35,605 nucleotides of DNA from Bodo saltans (taxonomy: Eukaryota; Euglenozoa; Kinetoplastea; Eubodonida; Bodonidae): NCBI GenBank assembly GCA_001460835.1, contig CYKH01001907.1, positions 1 through 35,605 on the forward strand, read 5' to 3'. Positions 15,576-24,906 of the stretch are shown here, one piece after another (the first letter of the stretch is position 1; every line of letters starts with the position of its first letter). Made by a program: the position numbers and the translations under genes. The notes under the pieces were generated by a model. The model ran no database searches, was not told where the DNA came from, and saw nothing but the letters and a program-made list of their open reading frames with translations.

Positions 15576-16979
15576 ATGGCTTCCGTGCGAGCAATTAGCA
15601 TCACAAGCACTGTTGGCGCTCAGTTGACCTCTGCGTCATCGGCAGGGCACATTGCGGGGAGGCAATCTTTCAACTATTTCAACTTCTTCACACTTGCTGG
15701 ATCACTTTTGATATCAGGCGGCCTGGTTGCGTTGTTCTTCAACATTGGATCAGTAACTGGGTTGAATGCAACGATGATCTCATGGCCAGTGGCAGTCCTG
15801 CTGTTCTTAATGTTGTCCAACGACCTCAGTGGGACGCTGGCGTGTCGCGCGTTGGCCGGATTCTTTGTGTTGGCCATTGCAGGTCTCGTTGTGTTTATCA
15901 GTGCCGCCAGCATGGGCCTTGAGGTGCCGGGGGGTATCGCCAACTTCACATGCAACAGCACTTCCTTGTCTAGCGCGTTGAATGGCAGCGGCACGATTGA
16001 GGCAGAAGAGAGAAACTTTTTTACGGGCTGTGATCGCGGGTGGTCGGAGCTGCTCAACTATAACGGGATGCGCGTAGGTCGCAAATGTTGCGTGAAGGTA
16101 GATATCCGCAACTTGAACTGCCAAGGGACTGGCCTGCGGCTTGTTGCGGATGCAACCGCGAACACGCAAGTCCTCACCGACACCAGCGAGCGTGAGGCAG
16201 CGGTGCGCTGTTGCCCGTCTGTGGGAGCTGAGGTGACTCCGACGGGCTATGCATCGATGATCACCACGGCCCTCTCCGCCACATTGATGTCAATTTTAGT
16301 GAACCTTCTGCGTCACCTCGGCGTCTTCCGCGCTCTGATCACGTCGCCCCTGCAATCCTTTTTAGCTTGCATGAGTGGGCTTTCAGAGGGATGTGGATCG
16401 TGCTTAATTGCTCTCTTTGGCCTGTGTATCAACAAACGTGTGCTGCTTGGAGACCGTGGCCGATCTGTCCGATCTCGAGAGAAACTGACAGTGTCCTCTG
16501 AGTTGGTGAACACACTTACCTCTGCACTGTCCTCAACATTTAACGGGCCTGCGACGATGGTGCCCATGATGGACAAGGAGGAGCAACCAGCTGCTGCTTA
16601 TCAAGAGAAAGAGGCAGCTTCTGGCGTGACCGAAGTGACGGAGTTCGCCGTCGACGGGAAGCACGTGATGTCATTCGAAACTGCAACGGCAGTGACCATG
16701 TGCGGTCGATACTCCCTTGTCTTTGGCCATGCCATCAGCGGCGCGCCGCACGAGCTGCTGTACGATATGAAGTACCAGGCGGGCATTCACGGGCCAGTGC
16801 GCATGAAACATGAGCACAACGACGCTGGAGCAGAGACACGCGACGCTGGTCAACGACTCACGTCACGGATCCCTAGTCGAGGCCGAAACGTGTGGTTTTC
16901 GGAGTGTTCTCGCTTTGTGGTGTACGAACATGATGACCCGCAGGAACACTGCAATGTCATCAGTCAATGTCAACGGTGA
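15576..16979 (+). CDS. Tetraspanin-like four-helix membrane protein; probable 5' part of a larger frameshifted gene
   Basis: The 467-residue frame has hydrophobic helices at about 35-58, 66-82, 91-111 and 226-250. Between helices 3 and 4 is a large loop (112-225) with seven cysteines including two adjacent pairs (C171-C172, C212-C213) and potential N-glycosylation sites (N123, N127, N136). Topology and the double Cys resemble tetraspanins, but the CCG motif is replaced by CCV and CCP, so this is an analogy. After helix 4 come about 200 residues with beta-propeller-like strands (VMSFETATAVTMCGRYSLVFG, split by turns; NVWFSECSRFVVYEHDD). These lack a natural end: the frame stops at TGA 16977-16979 while the next membrane-protein frame already runs beneath it from 16810. 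No splice acceptor lies between the two. I infer one long gene interrupted by an indel. Confidence 0.72.
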   Translation: MASVRAISITSTVGAQLTSASSAGHIAGRQSFNYFNFFTLAGSLLISGGLVALFFNIGSVTGLNATMISWPVAVLLFLMLSNDLSGTLACRALAGFFVLAIAGLVVFISAASMGLEVPGGIANFTCNSTSLSSALNGSGTIEAEERNFFTGCDRGWSELLNYNGMRVGRKCCVKVDIRNLNCQGTGLRLVADATANTQVLTDTSEREAAVRCCPSVGAEVTPTGYASMITTALSATLMSILVNLLRHLGVFRALITSPLQSFLACMSGLSEGCGSCLIALFGLCINKRVLLGDRGRSVRSREKLTVSSELVNTLTSALSSTFNGPATMVPMMDKEEQPAAAYQEKEAASGVTEVTEFAVDGKHVMSFETATAVTMCGRYSLVFGHAISGAPHELLYDMKYQAGIHGPVRMKHEHNDAGAETRDAGQRLTSRIPSRGRNVWFSECSRFVVYEHDDPQEHCNVISQCQR

Positions 16980-19900
16980 CCACGAAAGTTGTCCATTAGA
17001 GTTCCCCTTGCCGCGTTTCTCGTGCGCTGAGTATGGCGGCGTGCAGTTTGACGAGGAGCTTGTCTGCAGTTCCGCTTTGTGCGCACGTGACGGCGTCAAC
17101 TATTTTATCGCAGTGAAGAACAATCCGAGAGAAGTTGTGATGGTGATGATGGAGGAAGTGTTTAGGCAACAGCAGCGTAGTAGTAGGGTGAAGAAACACG
17201 ACAACGATGCGAGTAGTCCCAGCAGTGATGATGATGATGATGATGAGGGAGCGACACTTGTCACCGTGAAACCATGTCCGGAGGTGGACGAAGAATACGC
17301 GTACTTGAGCAGTTCTGGCTTTTTGGTGCTTGCTCCCAGCACCGGTGGCGCAGTACAAGTTTACGATCTTCTGTCAGCAGATTGCAAACTAGTAGCGTCA
17401 CTCGAACTTCCTGAGAATATCACGTCACTTGATTACAGAACTGTGGAGACTCGTGGCGATGCGTTGGTGATCACAACGTCAGAAAACGAAAGACATCAGG
17501 AATGGATTTTGCTCACTATTGGCAAACCAGGAACTGCCGGCGACGCGACTCTGCTGCCCACAGCCACCATGCGATCCCTTCACACGTCAGACGTCTACGA
17601 CGCAACGAAATTTGAAGTGGTGAATAAAGGTACCGGAGTGATGGACGTGCGCGGCTTCTCCCGTCGTGCCGTTCTTGTCCCTTCAGGGGGAGTTGCAATC
17701 GTCATGAACACAAGCGGCGACAGCCTCGCGATGAATAAGTTTGTGTACTACGACGTCAGTTCAACCAGCGTCACCCACACGTGGGACTTTCCTGCCGATA
17801 CTAGTATTGAGGAATTTTTGGTGTGTCGGAATCAAGAGGGCTCACTCGTCGTCGCTGCCTACGACGGCACCCGCGTTTACCTCAAGAACGCAGCTGACGG
17901 CACGGACCTTGTGAAGCCGGTGGAGCAAACTCAGTACCGCTGCATGTCGGCTGCAGCCAACGAGCAATTATTCTTCATTCACACGAGAGACGCGGTTGAG
18001 GTCTACAGCACTTCCCTCAAAGGCCCCACGCTTGAGGATCATCTTCAAGCAACAGTGCTCGGTGACTTCTACACTGCAATCATTTCGAGCGACGGTTTAC
18101 TGCTTGCATGCGATTGCTACAACGAATGGCTGCTCACGACAACAACCGGATCGGGACTGTGCACCATCGCCTCACCGCAAAACGATATTGTCGTCACTGT
18201 GACGAATAGCACGACAGTGACGCTGAACGTGGCGACGTGGAAGTTGGGATGCGAAGATTGCACAACGCGGGGATTGTTTTGCCAAAAGCGTGTCACCCAA
18301 GGTCGCTACGCAGAATGTGTGGGATCGCACGAGGTGCTGCTCCCTGGTGCACCACGCGCGCTGCATTTGACGGAAGACGCGACGCTGCTGGTCGTTCACT
18401 CCGCCGACGGTCAAATTTTATTGTTTGACACGTCTGCAGCGACGTCAGCGAGACAAAAACAACGCAAACCATCGTCTACGGCGGCAGCAGTTGGCGACGA
18501 CGTGACTGAGTTGTGCGAACTAGAGTCGGAACTGCAGCGATCCTTGTCGGCAGTGCGCCGGATTCACACGGATGGAATCGGAGAGCAAGTGCGCTACTCA
18601 CTGGTCCGGTGCTCCACCTCTTCGAGTGGTGTTACTGGCGTCGTGGGACTCGTACGGGGAGAATGCGTTTACAATATCGAACACGGTGCGACGTTGACCG
18701 CGCACATCGTCTATGTGCACAAAGGTTCAGTCGTGGGGTATGAGACGCTCTCACTGCTCTCCAAAGTCCCTCGATCGATGCTGCAGCCCATCCCGATCAG
18801 TGCCGACGATAGTTTGTGCTGTAGTTGTCATGTTTGCGATTGTAATAGCGAAGAGGACGACTTTGGCACTTCAGCAGAAGCTCGAGAGATCCCTCCGATG
18901 TTTGATATGGAGTTGGGAGATGAGGAAGGCTCTGTTGTTAACGTCGAGGATATCGCTCTGAACTGCGACGGAACAATATTGGCAGTGTGGCTAAGGCGCC
19001 ACTCAAAAGTGCTTGTGTTCCCAGTATCTCGCAACCTTGCCGCTCAATGCAGCGACGAAGCGGTGGAAGGGACCAAGGCACTTGAAGCGCTGATACTGGA
19101 ACCGAGCCCGCTGCTCGCTGAGGTTTACATCGATGCATCAATGCGATCTTCCTGTACTGGTCGACTTCAGTTTCTTGCCGCAGAGCCATGTGCGCTAGTG
19201 AGGTACTCCCGTCCCAGTCAACATTGGACGTACCATATAGAACAATGGGACTTGTCTCCCAAGCAGCAACAACAATTGACGATGATTACCACCACATCAG
19301 TTGAGGCCCCAGCAGTCGTTTCTATGGGCGACAACAAGGAAGACGAGGCAAGCCTGGCACTGGAACCAAAACCACGTGCACTCGACAACCAACTTGAAGA
19401 AGAAAACAAGAGCCCCACTGACTTCATCTACACGGAGCCGGTCCGCACGGATCGTGTGGGGTACATGAGCGGTGATCCAGCGTTATGCAGCCTTGTCATG
19501 AGCGCCTCAGGTAACCACATGACGCACCTCTCCACCAACGGTGTCTCGCTGTACCGACGCGCCCCTTCCGGCGACGACAACGACGAGGAGGCGAACCGCT
19601 TCTTTTGGTGGAGTGCGTTTGTGGCGGACTTGTATGCCCCGTCTGAGTATCTGCTCATCCCCTGCCTTTGCCTTGTCTTCGGATGCATTTCTTCGATTGT
19701 AGTGACGGCAATGAATGCTGAAGGCTTTTCGGGTTTTATCTCTCGTGTCGTCAACGGTTCAACACTTCAGAATTGGGTCGACGTTGTGACCGTGTTTGTG
19801 TGCAGAAGTGTGATTGTGCGCTCGGAGTTTCTCCCCATCTGCGGGGATGCGGTTGCCGTGATTGTCAGTAGCAACGACCCAGTCGTTCGTGGGCAGGAGC

Positions 19901-20865
19901 GAAAAGACCTTTCTTGGAACCTTCTCGTAGGTCAAGCGTTTTTCGTTGTTCTGTACCCGGTGTACATTTACATGTTCCCTGGACTGGCGTATGTCATGTC
20001 ATCTCTGAACCCACTTCTCTTTGTGGTTGGATTCTTTGGATATCTTGCGGCTGTGTTCTTAGTGGTTCGACGATCGTTTGATCGCACGCGCAAGGTAGCA
20101 GCAATTGCTGCTGCACCATCGAACTCGACGACATCAGATAAGCCGCCCATGGAACTTCCGCAGCGCACCTTCTCACAGCGGTGGTCATCGTGGACACACA
20201 TCATCAGCACCAACGTGCATTTCTACGCCGTGATCCTGCGGCTGTTTCTGCTTGCGTTCATCATGATGATCAGCTGCAATTTTACGCTGCAGGTCGCGAC
20301 ACGCATGAGCACCAACGCTGGTCTGATGATGATGGGTTCCGGGGATTATGCGCGTTACTACGATCCCTGCTTGCAATACAGTAACACTCCTTGTGACACG
20401 TGTACTGCCCATTCGGGATGCTCGTATTGCGCAACGTCGCGGCAATGTGTGGGCAGCAGCCGATCTGACTCCCCGTGCGGCGCCATCGAGAGTGCTGGGA
20501 CACGTGAGTGCTATGCGTACTCGAACGCAACTTGCGCATTGTACGACGATGACGGCCCGTTTTGCGTCGGTTGGAGCAACTGTGCGTACTGCAGCGCCTC
20601 TGGCAACTGTACTCGCACCTTTGAGTCAAATTGCAGCGTGCCGATTGTCACTGCAACCAACCATTCGTTCTCGCCAACATACTTCACCACGAACTCCACC
20701 AACTCAGATAAGTGGTGGGGAAACCTTCCGTACCTAAGCGACGACACCGTCGCCTACGCTCAGTTGCTGTTCTACGAGCTGCAAATCAGCTCAGGCACGT
20801 GCAGTGCGGCGAGGGTCACGGAGACTACCTGGGCGAACGCAAATTACATTACGTCGCTGTTCTAG
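16954..20865 (+). CDS. Large beta-propeller, multi-TM and Cys-rich (PSI-like) membrane protein; probable 3' part of the same gene
   Basis: From ATG 16954 the frame gives 1303 residues. The same frame is open from an ATG at 16810, inside the preceding CDS. The first about 850 residues are rich in propeller-type repeats (for example ALVITTSENE, LVVAAYDGTRVYL, LLVVHSADGQILLFD), with an acidic run of Asp near 92-97. Then come hydrophobic helices at about 899-920, 989-1013, 1020-1038 and 1089-1112. A Cys-rich module follows (about 1137-1229; CDTCTAHSGCSYCA, CVGWSNCAYCSASGNC) that strongly resembles PSI (plexin-semaphorin-integrin) repeats in tandem. The protein looks like a cell-surface or endomembrane receptor-type protein typical of bodonid membrane-protein families, but I cannot name the family. 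Starting mid-propeller without an acceptor suggests it is the continuation of 15576-16979 (see findings). Confidence 0.75.
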   Translation: MSSVNVNGDHESCPLEFPLPRFSCAEYGGVQFDEELVCSSALCARDGVNYFIAVKNNPREVVMVMMEEVFRQQQRSSRVKKHDNDASSPSSDDDDDDEGATLVTVKPCPEVDEEYAYLSSSGFLVLAPSTGGAVQVYDLLSADCKLVASLELPENITSLDYRTVETRGDALVITTSENERHQEWILLTIGKPGTAGDATLLPTATMRSLHTSDVYDATKFEVVNKGTGVMDVRGFSRRAVLVPSGGVAIVMNTSGDSLAMNKFVYYDVSSTSVTHTWDFPADTSIEEFLVCRNQEGSLVVAAYDGTRVYLKNAADGTDLVKPVEQTQYRCMSAAANEQLFFIHTRDAVEVYSTSLKGPTLEDHLQATVLGDFYTAIISSDGLLLACDCYNEWLLTTTTGSGLCTIASPQNDIVVTVTNSTTVTLNVATWKLGCEDCTTRGLFCQKRVTQGRYAECVGSHEVLLPGAPRALHLTEDATLLVVHSADGQILLFDTSAATSARQKQRKPSSTAAAVGDDVTELCELESELQRSLSAVRRIHTDGIGEQVRYSLVRCSTSSSGVTGVVGLVRGECVYNIEHGATLTAHIVYVHKGSVVGYETLSLLSKVPRSMLQPIPISADDSLCCSCHVCDCNSEEDDFGTSAEAREIPPMFDMELGDEEGSVVNVEDIALNCDGTILAVWLRRHSKVLVFPVSRNLAAQCSDEAVEGTKALEALILEPSPLLAEVYIDASMRSSCTGRLQFLAAEPCALVRYSRPSQHWTYHIEQWDLSPKQQQQLTMITTTSVEAPAVVSMGDNKEDEASLALEPKPRALDNQLEEENKSPTDFIYTEPVRTDRVGYMSGDPALCSLVMSASGNHMTHLSTNGVSLYRRAPSGDDNDEEANRFFWWSAFVADLYAPSEYLLIPCLCLVFGCISSIVVTAMNAEGFSGFISRVVNGSTLQNWVDVVTVFVCRSVIVRSEFLPICGDAVAVIVSSNDPVVRGQERKDLSWNLLVGQAFFVVLYPVYIYMFPGLAYVMSSLNPLLFVVGFFGYLAAVFLVVRRSFDRTRKVAAIAAAPSNSTTSDKPPMELPQRTFSQRWSSWTHIISTNVHFYAVILRLFLLAFIMMISCNFTLQVATRMSTNAGLMMMGSGDYARYYDPCLQYSNTPCDTCTAHSGCSYCATSRQCVGSSRSDSPCGAIESAGTRECYAYSNATCALYDDDGPFCVGWSNCAYCSASGNCTRTFESNCSVPIVTATNHSFSPTYFTTNSTNSDKWWGNLPYLSDDTVAYAQLLFYELQISSGTCSAARVTETTWANANYITSLF

Positions 20866-21303
20866 GCAAGCCAACGTCTATCAACCGTCTATCCTTTCAA
20901 ATGGCGAGAATTCGTGGTCAACACAACGCGCTCTCAAAGAACGAGGACAACGTTTTGATTGCGAGCTGATATTCAACATTCACTTCAGAAAATCAACGTA
21001 TATATTGCATATGTTCCACCCCTTCCGTTTGTTGCTGTTCTTGCTTTCTCCTTTTTTTGATTCATTTGATGCCCCACCACCACCACCACCCAACGTCCCT
21101 GAGCCCTTCAAGACGAGATGCTGTACATACGTTTTTAACCCCCATGAAAAAGCGAGGATACACAAACGATGCGAAGCCTCCCCCCAAGGCCTCTCGCGTT
21201 CTCAGCTTCATTTTGTTCTTAGCATTCCTTTTCCCAAACAAAAGGGCACACTGCTTTGTAATGATTGCACCTCGTTCATTCGTATGAGTAGTTGACGATT
21301 TGA
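20866..21303. other. Intergenic region with no supported gene
   Basis: Contains a short CCA repeat near 21074-21089 and T-rich patches (21020-21060). I see nothing that supports a gene or RNA. Confidence 0.5.
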
Positions 21304-21357
21304 TGTTTTTTTTTCCCTCGCTCTTTTTCTTCTTCAAATACACAACACTTTGATTAG
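21304..21357 (+). promoter_or_regulatory. Long pyrimidine tract and AG before the coiled-coil gene
   Basis: T/C-rich runs at 21305-21335 are followed by AG at 21356-21357, 15 bases before the first in-frame ATG at 21373. Confidence 0.5.
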
Positions 21358-21372
21358 TTATCAAAAAACAAA

Positions 21373-22062
21373 ATGAGGAGAATTTGCGCTCTCACCTCCA
21401 TAAAATTAGCAACACCTGTTTCATCCAGTGTGGTGGGAGCGGTATGTGCGGCGCCCGCGCTCGTCACCTCTCATCGTTGCCTCACCGTCAACGGCCGCGT
21501 CACGAACGAGGACCGAAGGTGGTGGCTAGTTCACCTAGAATGCTCGCCGGACGTCACGCCCGGGACGTTTATTGCGTGGCTAGACTGCTGCGGGACGCAT
21601 ACCACGAAGAAGTTGATTGAGAGGAACGTGTGGACCATCGAACAAGTCGCCACGATGGATTCTGATACGGTGGACTCGTTGAAATACAGCGAAGGCTGCT
21701 TGAAGATGGATATTGTATGGGAGCACGCTAGGACGGTGATTGGCCCGTTGAAGCAGCGTGAGGTGAGCGGCGGCGTGGAGTCGGAGCTGCAGGACCGTAT
21801 TCAACAGCTGCGCAAGAAGCGTGAACTTGAGCGGCGCCGTGAAGAGATTATTAGCGAACGTGTGCAGACAAGCAGCGATCGCGAGGCGACACTTGAGAAG
21901 CTGCGCGCAAACATCGCTGCCAAGAAGGCAGAATTGTTGAAGAAGCAGCAGGAGATGCAAAGACAACGTAGTGGCGCCGATGTCGCAACGGAAGAGGAAG
22001 CAGCGCAGCCTTCTGTAGGCGACGTGATGAACGATATGAGCAGTGGTTCTTCCCGGAAGTAA
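21373..22062 (+). CDS. Conserved-looking coiled-coil protein with probable mitochondrial presequence
   Basis: The 229-residue protein begins MRRICALTSIKLATPVSS and has no acidic residue until about position 46, a composition that fits a mitochondrial targeting peptide. A compact central domain (about 40-125; WWLVHLECSPDVTPGTF, TIEQVATMDSDTV) has no family I recognise. It ends in a basic, heptad-like coiled coil (about 137-198; Lys/Arg/Glu-rich, ELERRREEI, KKAELLKKQQEM) and an acidic-Ser tail. The layout resembles small kinetoplastid mitochondrial ribosome or RNA-editing accessory proteins, but no motif proves this. The start is fixed by the acceptor just upstream. Confidence 0.72.
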   Translation: MRRICALTSIKLATPVSSSVVGAVCAAPALVTSHRCLTVNGRVTNEDRRWWLVHLECSPDVTPGTFIAWLDCCGTHTTKKLIERNVWTIEQVATMDSDTVDSLKYSEGCLKMDIVWEHARTVIGPLKQREVSGGVESELQDRIQQLRKKRELERRREEIISERVQTSSDREATLEKLRANIAAKKAELLKKQQEMQRQRSGADVATEEEAAQPSVGDVMNDMSSGSSRK

Positions 22063-22140
22063 GAAAAAAAAAGCCCCATCATCATAGCCGTGCACACACC
22101 ACAAACACAAACAAAGAAATATCTCCGATAATCAAATCAT

Positions 22141-22201
22141 TTTTTGACTTTTCCATTCGTCTTTTTTTTTCCAAAAAAACGTTCCTTCAATGCAAACGAA
22201 G
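22141..22201 (+). promoter_or_regulatory. Pyrimidine tract and AG before PCCA
   Basis: T-rich runs (22141-22171 and 22181-22188) precede AG at 22200-22201. An ATG at 22190 lies upstream of this AG and would be removed by splicing, so ATG 22288 becomes the first ATG. Confidence 0.45.
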
Positions 22202-22287
22202 AGTGTGAATCGGTAAGAAAAAGGGAGTAAGGCGAGCCCTCCATCACAAATCTAAACTCAAAATCAACAACACACAAAACAAAATCA

Positions 22288-24291
22288 ATGTCCAAGAAGC
22301 CCATCTTCGATAAGATTCTGATTGCAAACCGTGGCGAGATCGCCTGCCGTGTGATTAAGACGTGCCGTCGTCTTGGCATCAAGACGGTTGCGATTCATTC
22401 CACCGCCGATGAGCAGGCCAAGCATGTCCGCATGGCGGACGAGGCTGTTTGTGTAGGTCCCCCAGCTAGCGCCGAGAGCTACTTGGTGATCGAGAAGGTG
22501 ATTGATGCGTGCGTCAAGACGGGCGCTCAGGCTGTGCACCCAGGTTACGGATTTCTGTCTGAGAATGAGCATTTCTCAGCGGCATTGAAGAAGAACAACA
22601 TCGTCTTCATCGGCCCTGACGCCGACGCGATTGCTGACATGGGCGACAAGATTCATTCCAAGAAGCTCGCCAAGGCTGCGGGCGTTACCACCATTCCAGG
22701 ATATATCGGTGAGATCCTCTCCCACAAGCAGCTGCTCGAGGTGGCCAACGAGATTACCTACCCCGTGATGGTGAAGGCCTCCGGCGGTGGCGGCGGCAAG
22801 GGCATGCGCGTTGCATACAACGACACGGAGTGCGTGGAGTTCTTCGACATGTGCAAGGAGGAGGCCAAGGCCGCCTTTAACAACGACAAGATGTTGGTGG
22901 AGAAGTTCATTGAGCACCCCCGTCACATTGAAGTGCAAGTCATCGCGGATCGTCTCGGCAATGCAGTGTACTTGAATGAGCGCGAGTGCTCCATCCAGCG
23001 CCGCAACCAGAAGGTGCTCGAGGAGGCACCCAGCGAGCTCATTGACGCCAAGACTCGCAAGGCGATGGGCGAGCAGGCCGTAGCATTGGCCAAGGCGGTC
23101 AACTACGTCACCGCCGGTACCGTCGAGAACGTCGTGAACCCCAAGCGTGAATTCTTCTTCCTTGAGATGAACACCCGCCTGCAGGTGGAGCACCCCATCA
23201 CCGAGTTGATCACCGGTGTTGATATCGTCGAGCAAATGATCCGCGCCTCCGCTGGCCTCCCCCTTAGCATCACTCAGGACGACGTCAAGATCCACGGTCA
23301 CGCCACCGAGGCTCGAGTGTACGCCGAGGACCCCATGAAGAACTACTTCCCGTCCATTGGTCGCTTGTCCGGCTACGAGGAGCCCGTTGGTGAAGGCGTC
23401 CGTGTGGACTCAGGCATTCTCGAGGGATCCCAGATCTCCGTGTACTACGACCCTCTGATCGCGAAGCTCTGCACGTGGGGTGCCACTCGTGATGAGTCCC
23501 TCGACCGCATGGAGAAGGCGCTCGACGAGTACGTCATCCGAGGCCTGCGCCACAACGTCTGTCTGTTGCGCGACGTGATCACGCAGGAGAAGTACCGCAA
23601 GGCTGAAATCACCACTGCGTACCTCGCCGAGACGTACCCCGACGGCTTCAAGAAGGCACCCATCAACGAGGCGGAGCAGCAGCTGCTCCTGTCGACCAGC
23701 GCAGTGATCCGCGCCATTAGGGAGGCTGCGTTGTACCCCACCAAGGGCGGGCTTATCAGCACCCGCCTAGCAGCGTCTCTCGGCTTTGCAGATGCGGCGT
23801 CACGTTCCACATTTGATATTGTCCAGACCGCCGCTACCACGTACGAGGTATCCAACGTTGCCACCGGCGAGAAGAAGATTCTTGACGTGCAGTGGAAGCG
23901 TGACTTCCCTGTCGTCCGTGTGACGGAGAACGGCAAGGAGACTGTGCTGCAGTTCTGGGGCAGCGACGAGGTCACCTACAACATGCAGATGAAGGGTACC
24001 ACCTTCGCGGTGACCGTCATGACGCCCCAGCAAGCGGAGCTGTCGGGCTTCGTGCCAGAGCCGAAGGTCAGCGTCAACGCCAAGCAAGTGCTGTCCCCCA
24101 TGCCCGGCGTGATTGTTCACTTAAATGTCGAAGTTGGCCAAACTGTTGTTGCTGGATTTGAGCTGTTCACACTTGAGGCCATGAAGATGCGCAATAAGAT
24201 TCGCTCGGAGGCCGACGGTAAGATCAAGTCCATCAACGTGAAGACAGGTGCTACCGTTGATGACGGTCAACTGATCATCGAGTTTGAGTAA
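22288..24291 (+). CDS. PCCA: Propionyl-CoA carboxylase alpha subunit (biotin carboxylase plus biotin carrier)
   Basis: The 667-residue protein is collinear with mammalian and bacterial PCC alpha. It opens with FDKILIANRGEIACRVIKT, the biotin-carboxylase N-domain. The Gly-rich ATP-grasp loop follows at K163-ASGGGGGKGMR, then RHIEVQV, ERECSIQRRNQK and EMNTRLQVEH (293-302; catalytic Arg region). After a linker comes the biotinyl domain with E630-A-M-K633-M; K633 is the biotinylated lysine. It carboxylates propionyl-CoA with the beta subunit (not in this window), normally in the mitochondrial matrix, feeding methylmalonyl-CoA metabolism. Similarity to PCCA is higher than to methylcrotonyl-CoA carboxylase in blocks such as YEEPVGEGVRVDSG. 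No mitochondrial presequence is visible before FDKIL, and no in-frame start precedes ATG 22288. Strong GC-ending codon preference suggests high expression. Confidence 0.93.
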   Translation: MSKKPIFDKILIANRGEIACRVIKTCRRLGIKTVAIHSTADEQAKHVRMADEAVCVGPPASAESYLVIEKVIDACVKTGAQAVHPGYGFLSENEHFSAALKKNNIVFIGPDADAIADMGDKIHSKKLAKAAGVTTIPGYIGEILSHKQLLEVANEITYPVMVKASGGGGGKGMRVAYNDTECVEFFDMCKEEAKAAFNNDKMLVEKFIEHPRHIEVQVIADRLGNAVYLNERECSIQRRNQKVLEEAPSELIDAKTRKAMGEQAVALAKAVNYVTAGTVENVVNPKREFFFLEMNTRLQVEHPITELITGVDIVEQMIRASAGLPLSITQDDVKIHGHATEARVYAEDPMKNYFPSIGRLSGYEEPVGEGVRVDSGILEGSQISVYYDPLIAKLCTWGATRDESLDRMEKALDEYVIRGLRHNVCLLRDVITQEKYRKAEITTAYLAETYPDGFKKAPINEAEQQLLLSTSAVIRAIREAALYPTKGGLISTRLAASLGFADAASRSTFDIVQTAATTYEVSNVATGEKKILDVQWKRDFPVVRVTENGKETVLQFWGSDEVTYNMQMKGTTFAVTVMTPQQAELSGFVPEPKVSVNAKQVLSPMPGVIVHLNVEVGQTVVAGFELFTLEAMKMRNKIRSEADGKIKSINVKTGATVDDGQLIIEFE

Positions 24292-24906
24292 GATGAGACG
24301 AGGGGGAGAGGGTATGCAATGTTAGCAGCTCGTGCGAAGTGCGCGCCCTTTTTTGTGTTTAGCGTTGTTGGAGAGAAGGACGAAGGTTTTTAGCGCAGTG
24401 CATTTTGAGCGAAGGAACACCAAAAGAACATCTTTTTTTCTGTTTTTATTGGCGACACATTTTTTTTGGAAGTGATTTCCAACTTGCGAATGAGTACGGA
24501 TTGCCTTCGGAGTGCTACGTCAATGAACAAGTGCACGCTGGCTGCATTTTTTTTTGAGTGTGCTTCCTTCAACCCGCACCCCTTTGCAAAAAAAAAAAAA
24601 CTCGCAGCATCATGAGGAATTTCTTTCTTCAGAATTGCAGCGTTGTAACAAAAAAACCACAAATGAAACATTGAGAAAACAAGAAATTCAAAAAAAGAAA
24701 GACGGATAGCCAATGACAACACGATGACACTCAAAAGAAGATTCAAAGGACCATTTTTCCTCGCAGCTGTTGTTGGTGATGCTGAAACAGGCATCTCAGA
24801 TTCACTTGTGCTCTATGTTGTCAACTGTCATTGCAAAACGATCGAACAATCAAAAAAAGAGTAAGAAAGACGACACAAGTTCTCCCCCCTTCTTACATCA
24901 CATCAA
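24292..24906. other. Intergenic region with A/T homopolymer runs
   Basis: T-runs near 24431-24437, 24462-24468 and 24548-24555 and an A-run (24587-24600) are the main features. A T/C stretch with AG at 24765-24766 is a possible acceptor but is followed by short upstream ATGs (for example 24779). Another pyrimidine run lies at 24880-24892, just before the kinesin start. No gene is recognisable. Confidence 0.5.

Noticed and set aside
15576-16300. True tetraspanin
   Set aside because: Topology and double cysteines fit, but the diagnostic CCG is absent and the rest of the frame continues into a propeller, so only tetraspanin-like is justified.
22576-23301. 241-residue - strand frame inside PCCA
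   Set aside because: This is a GC-bias shadow of the strongly codon-biased PCCA gene. Its His/Leu/Val-rich product has no family.
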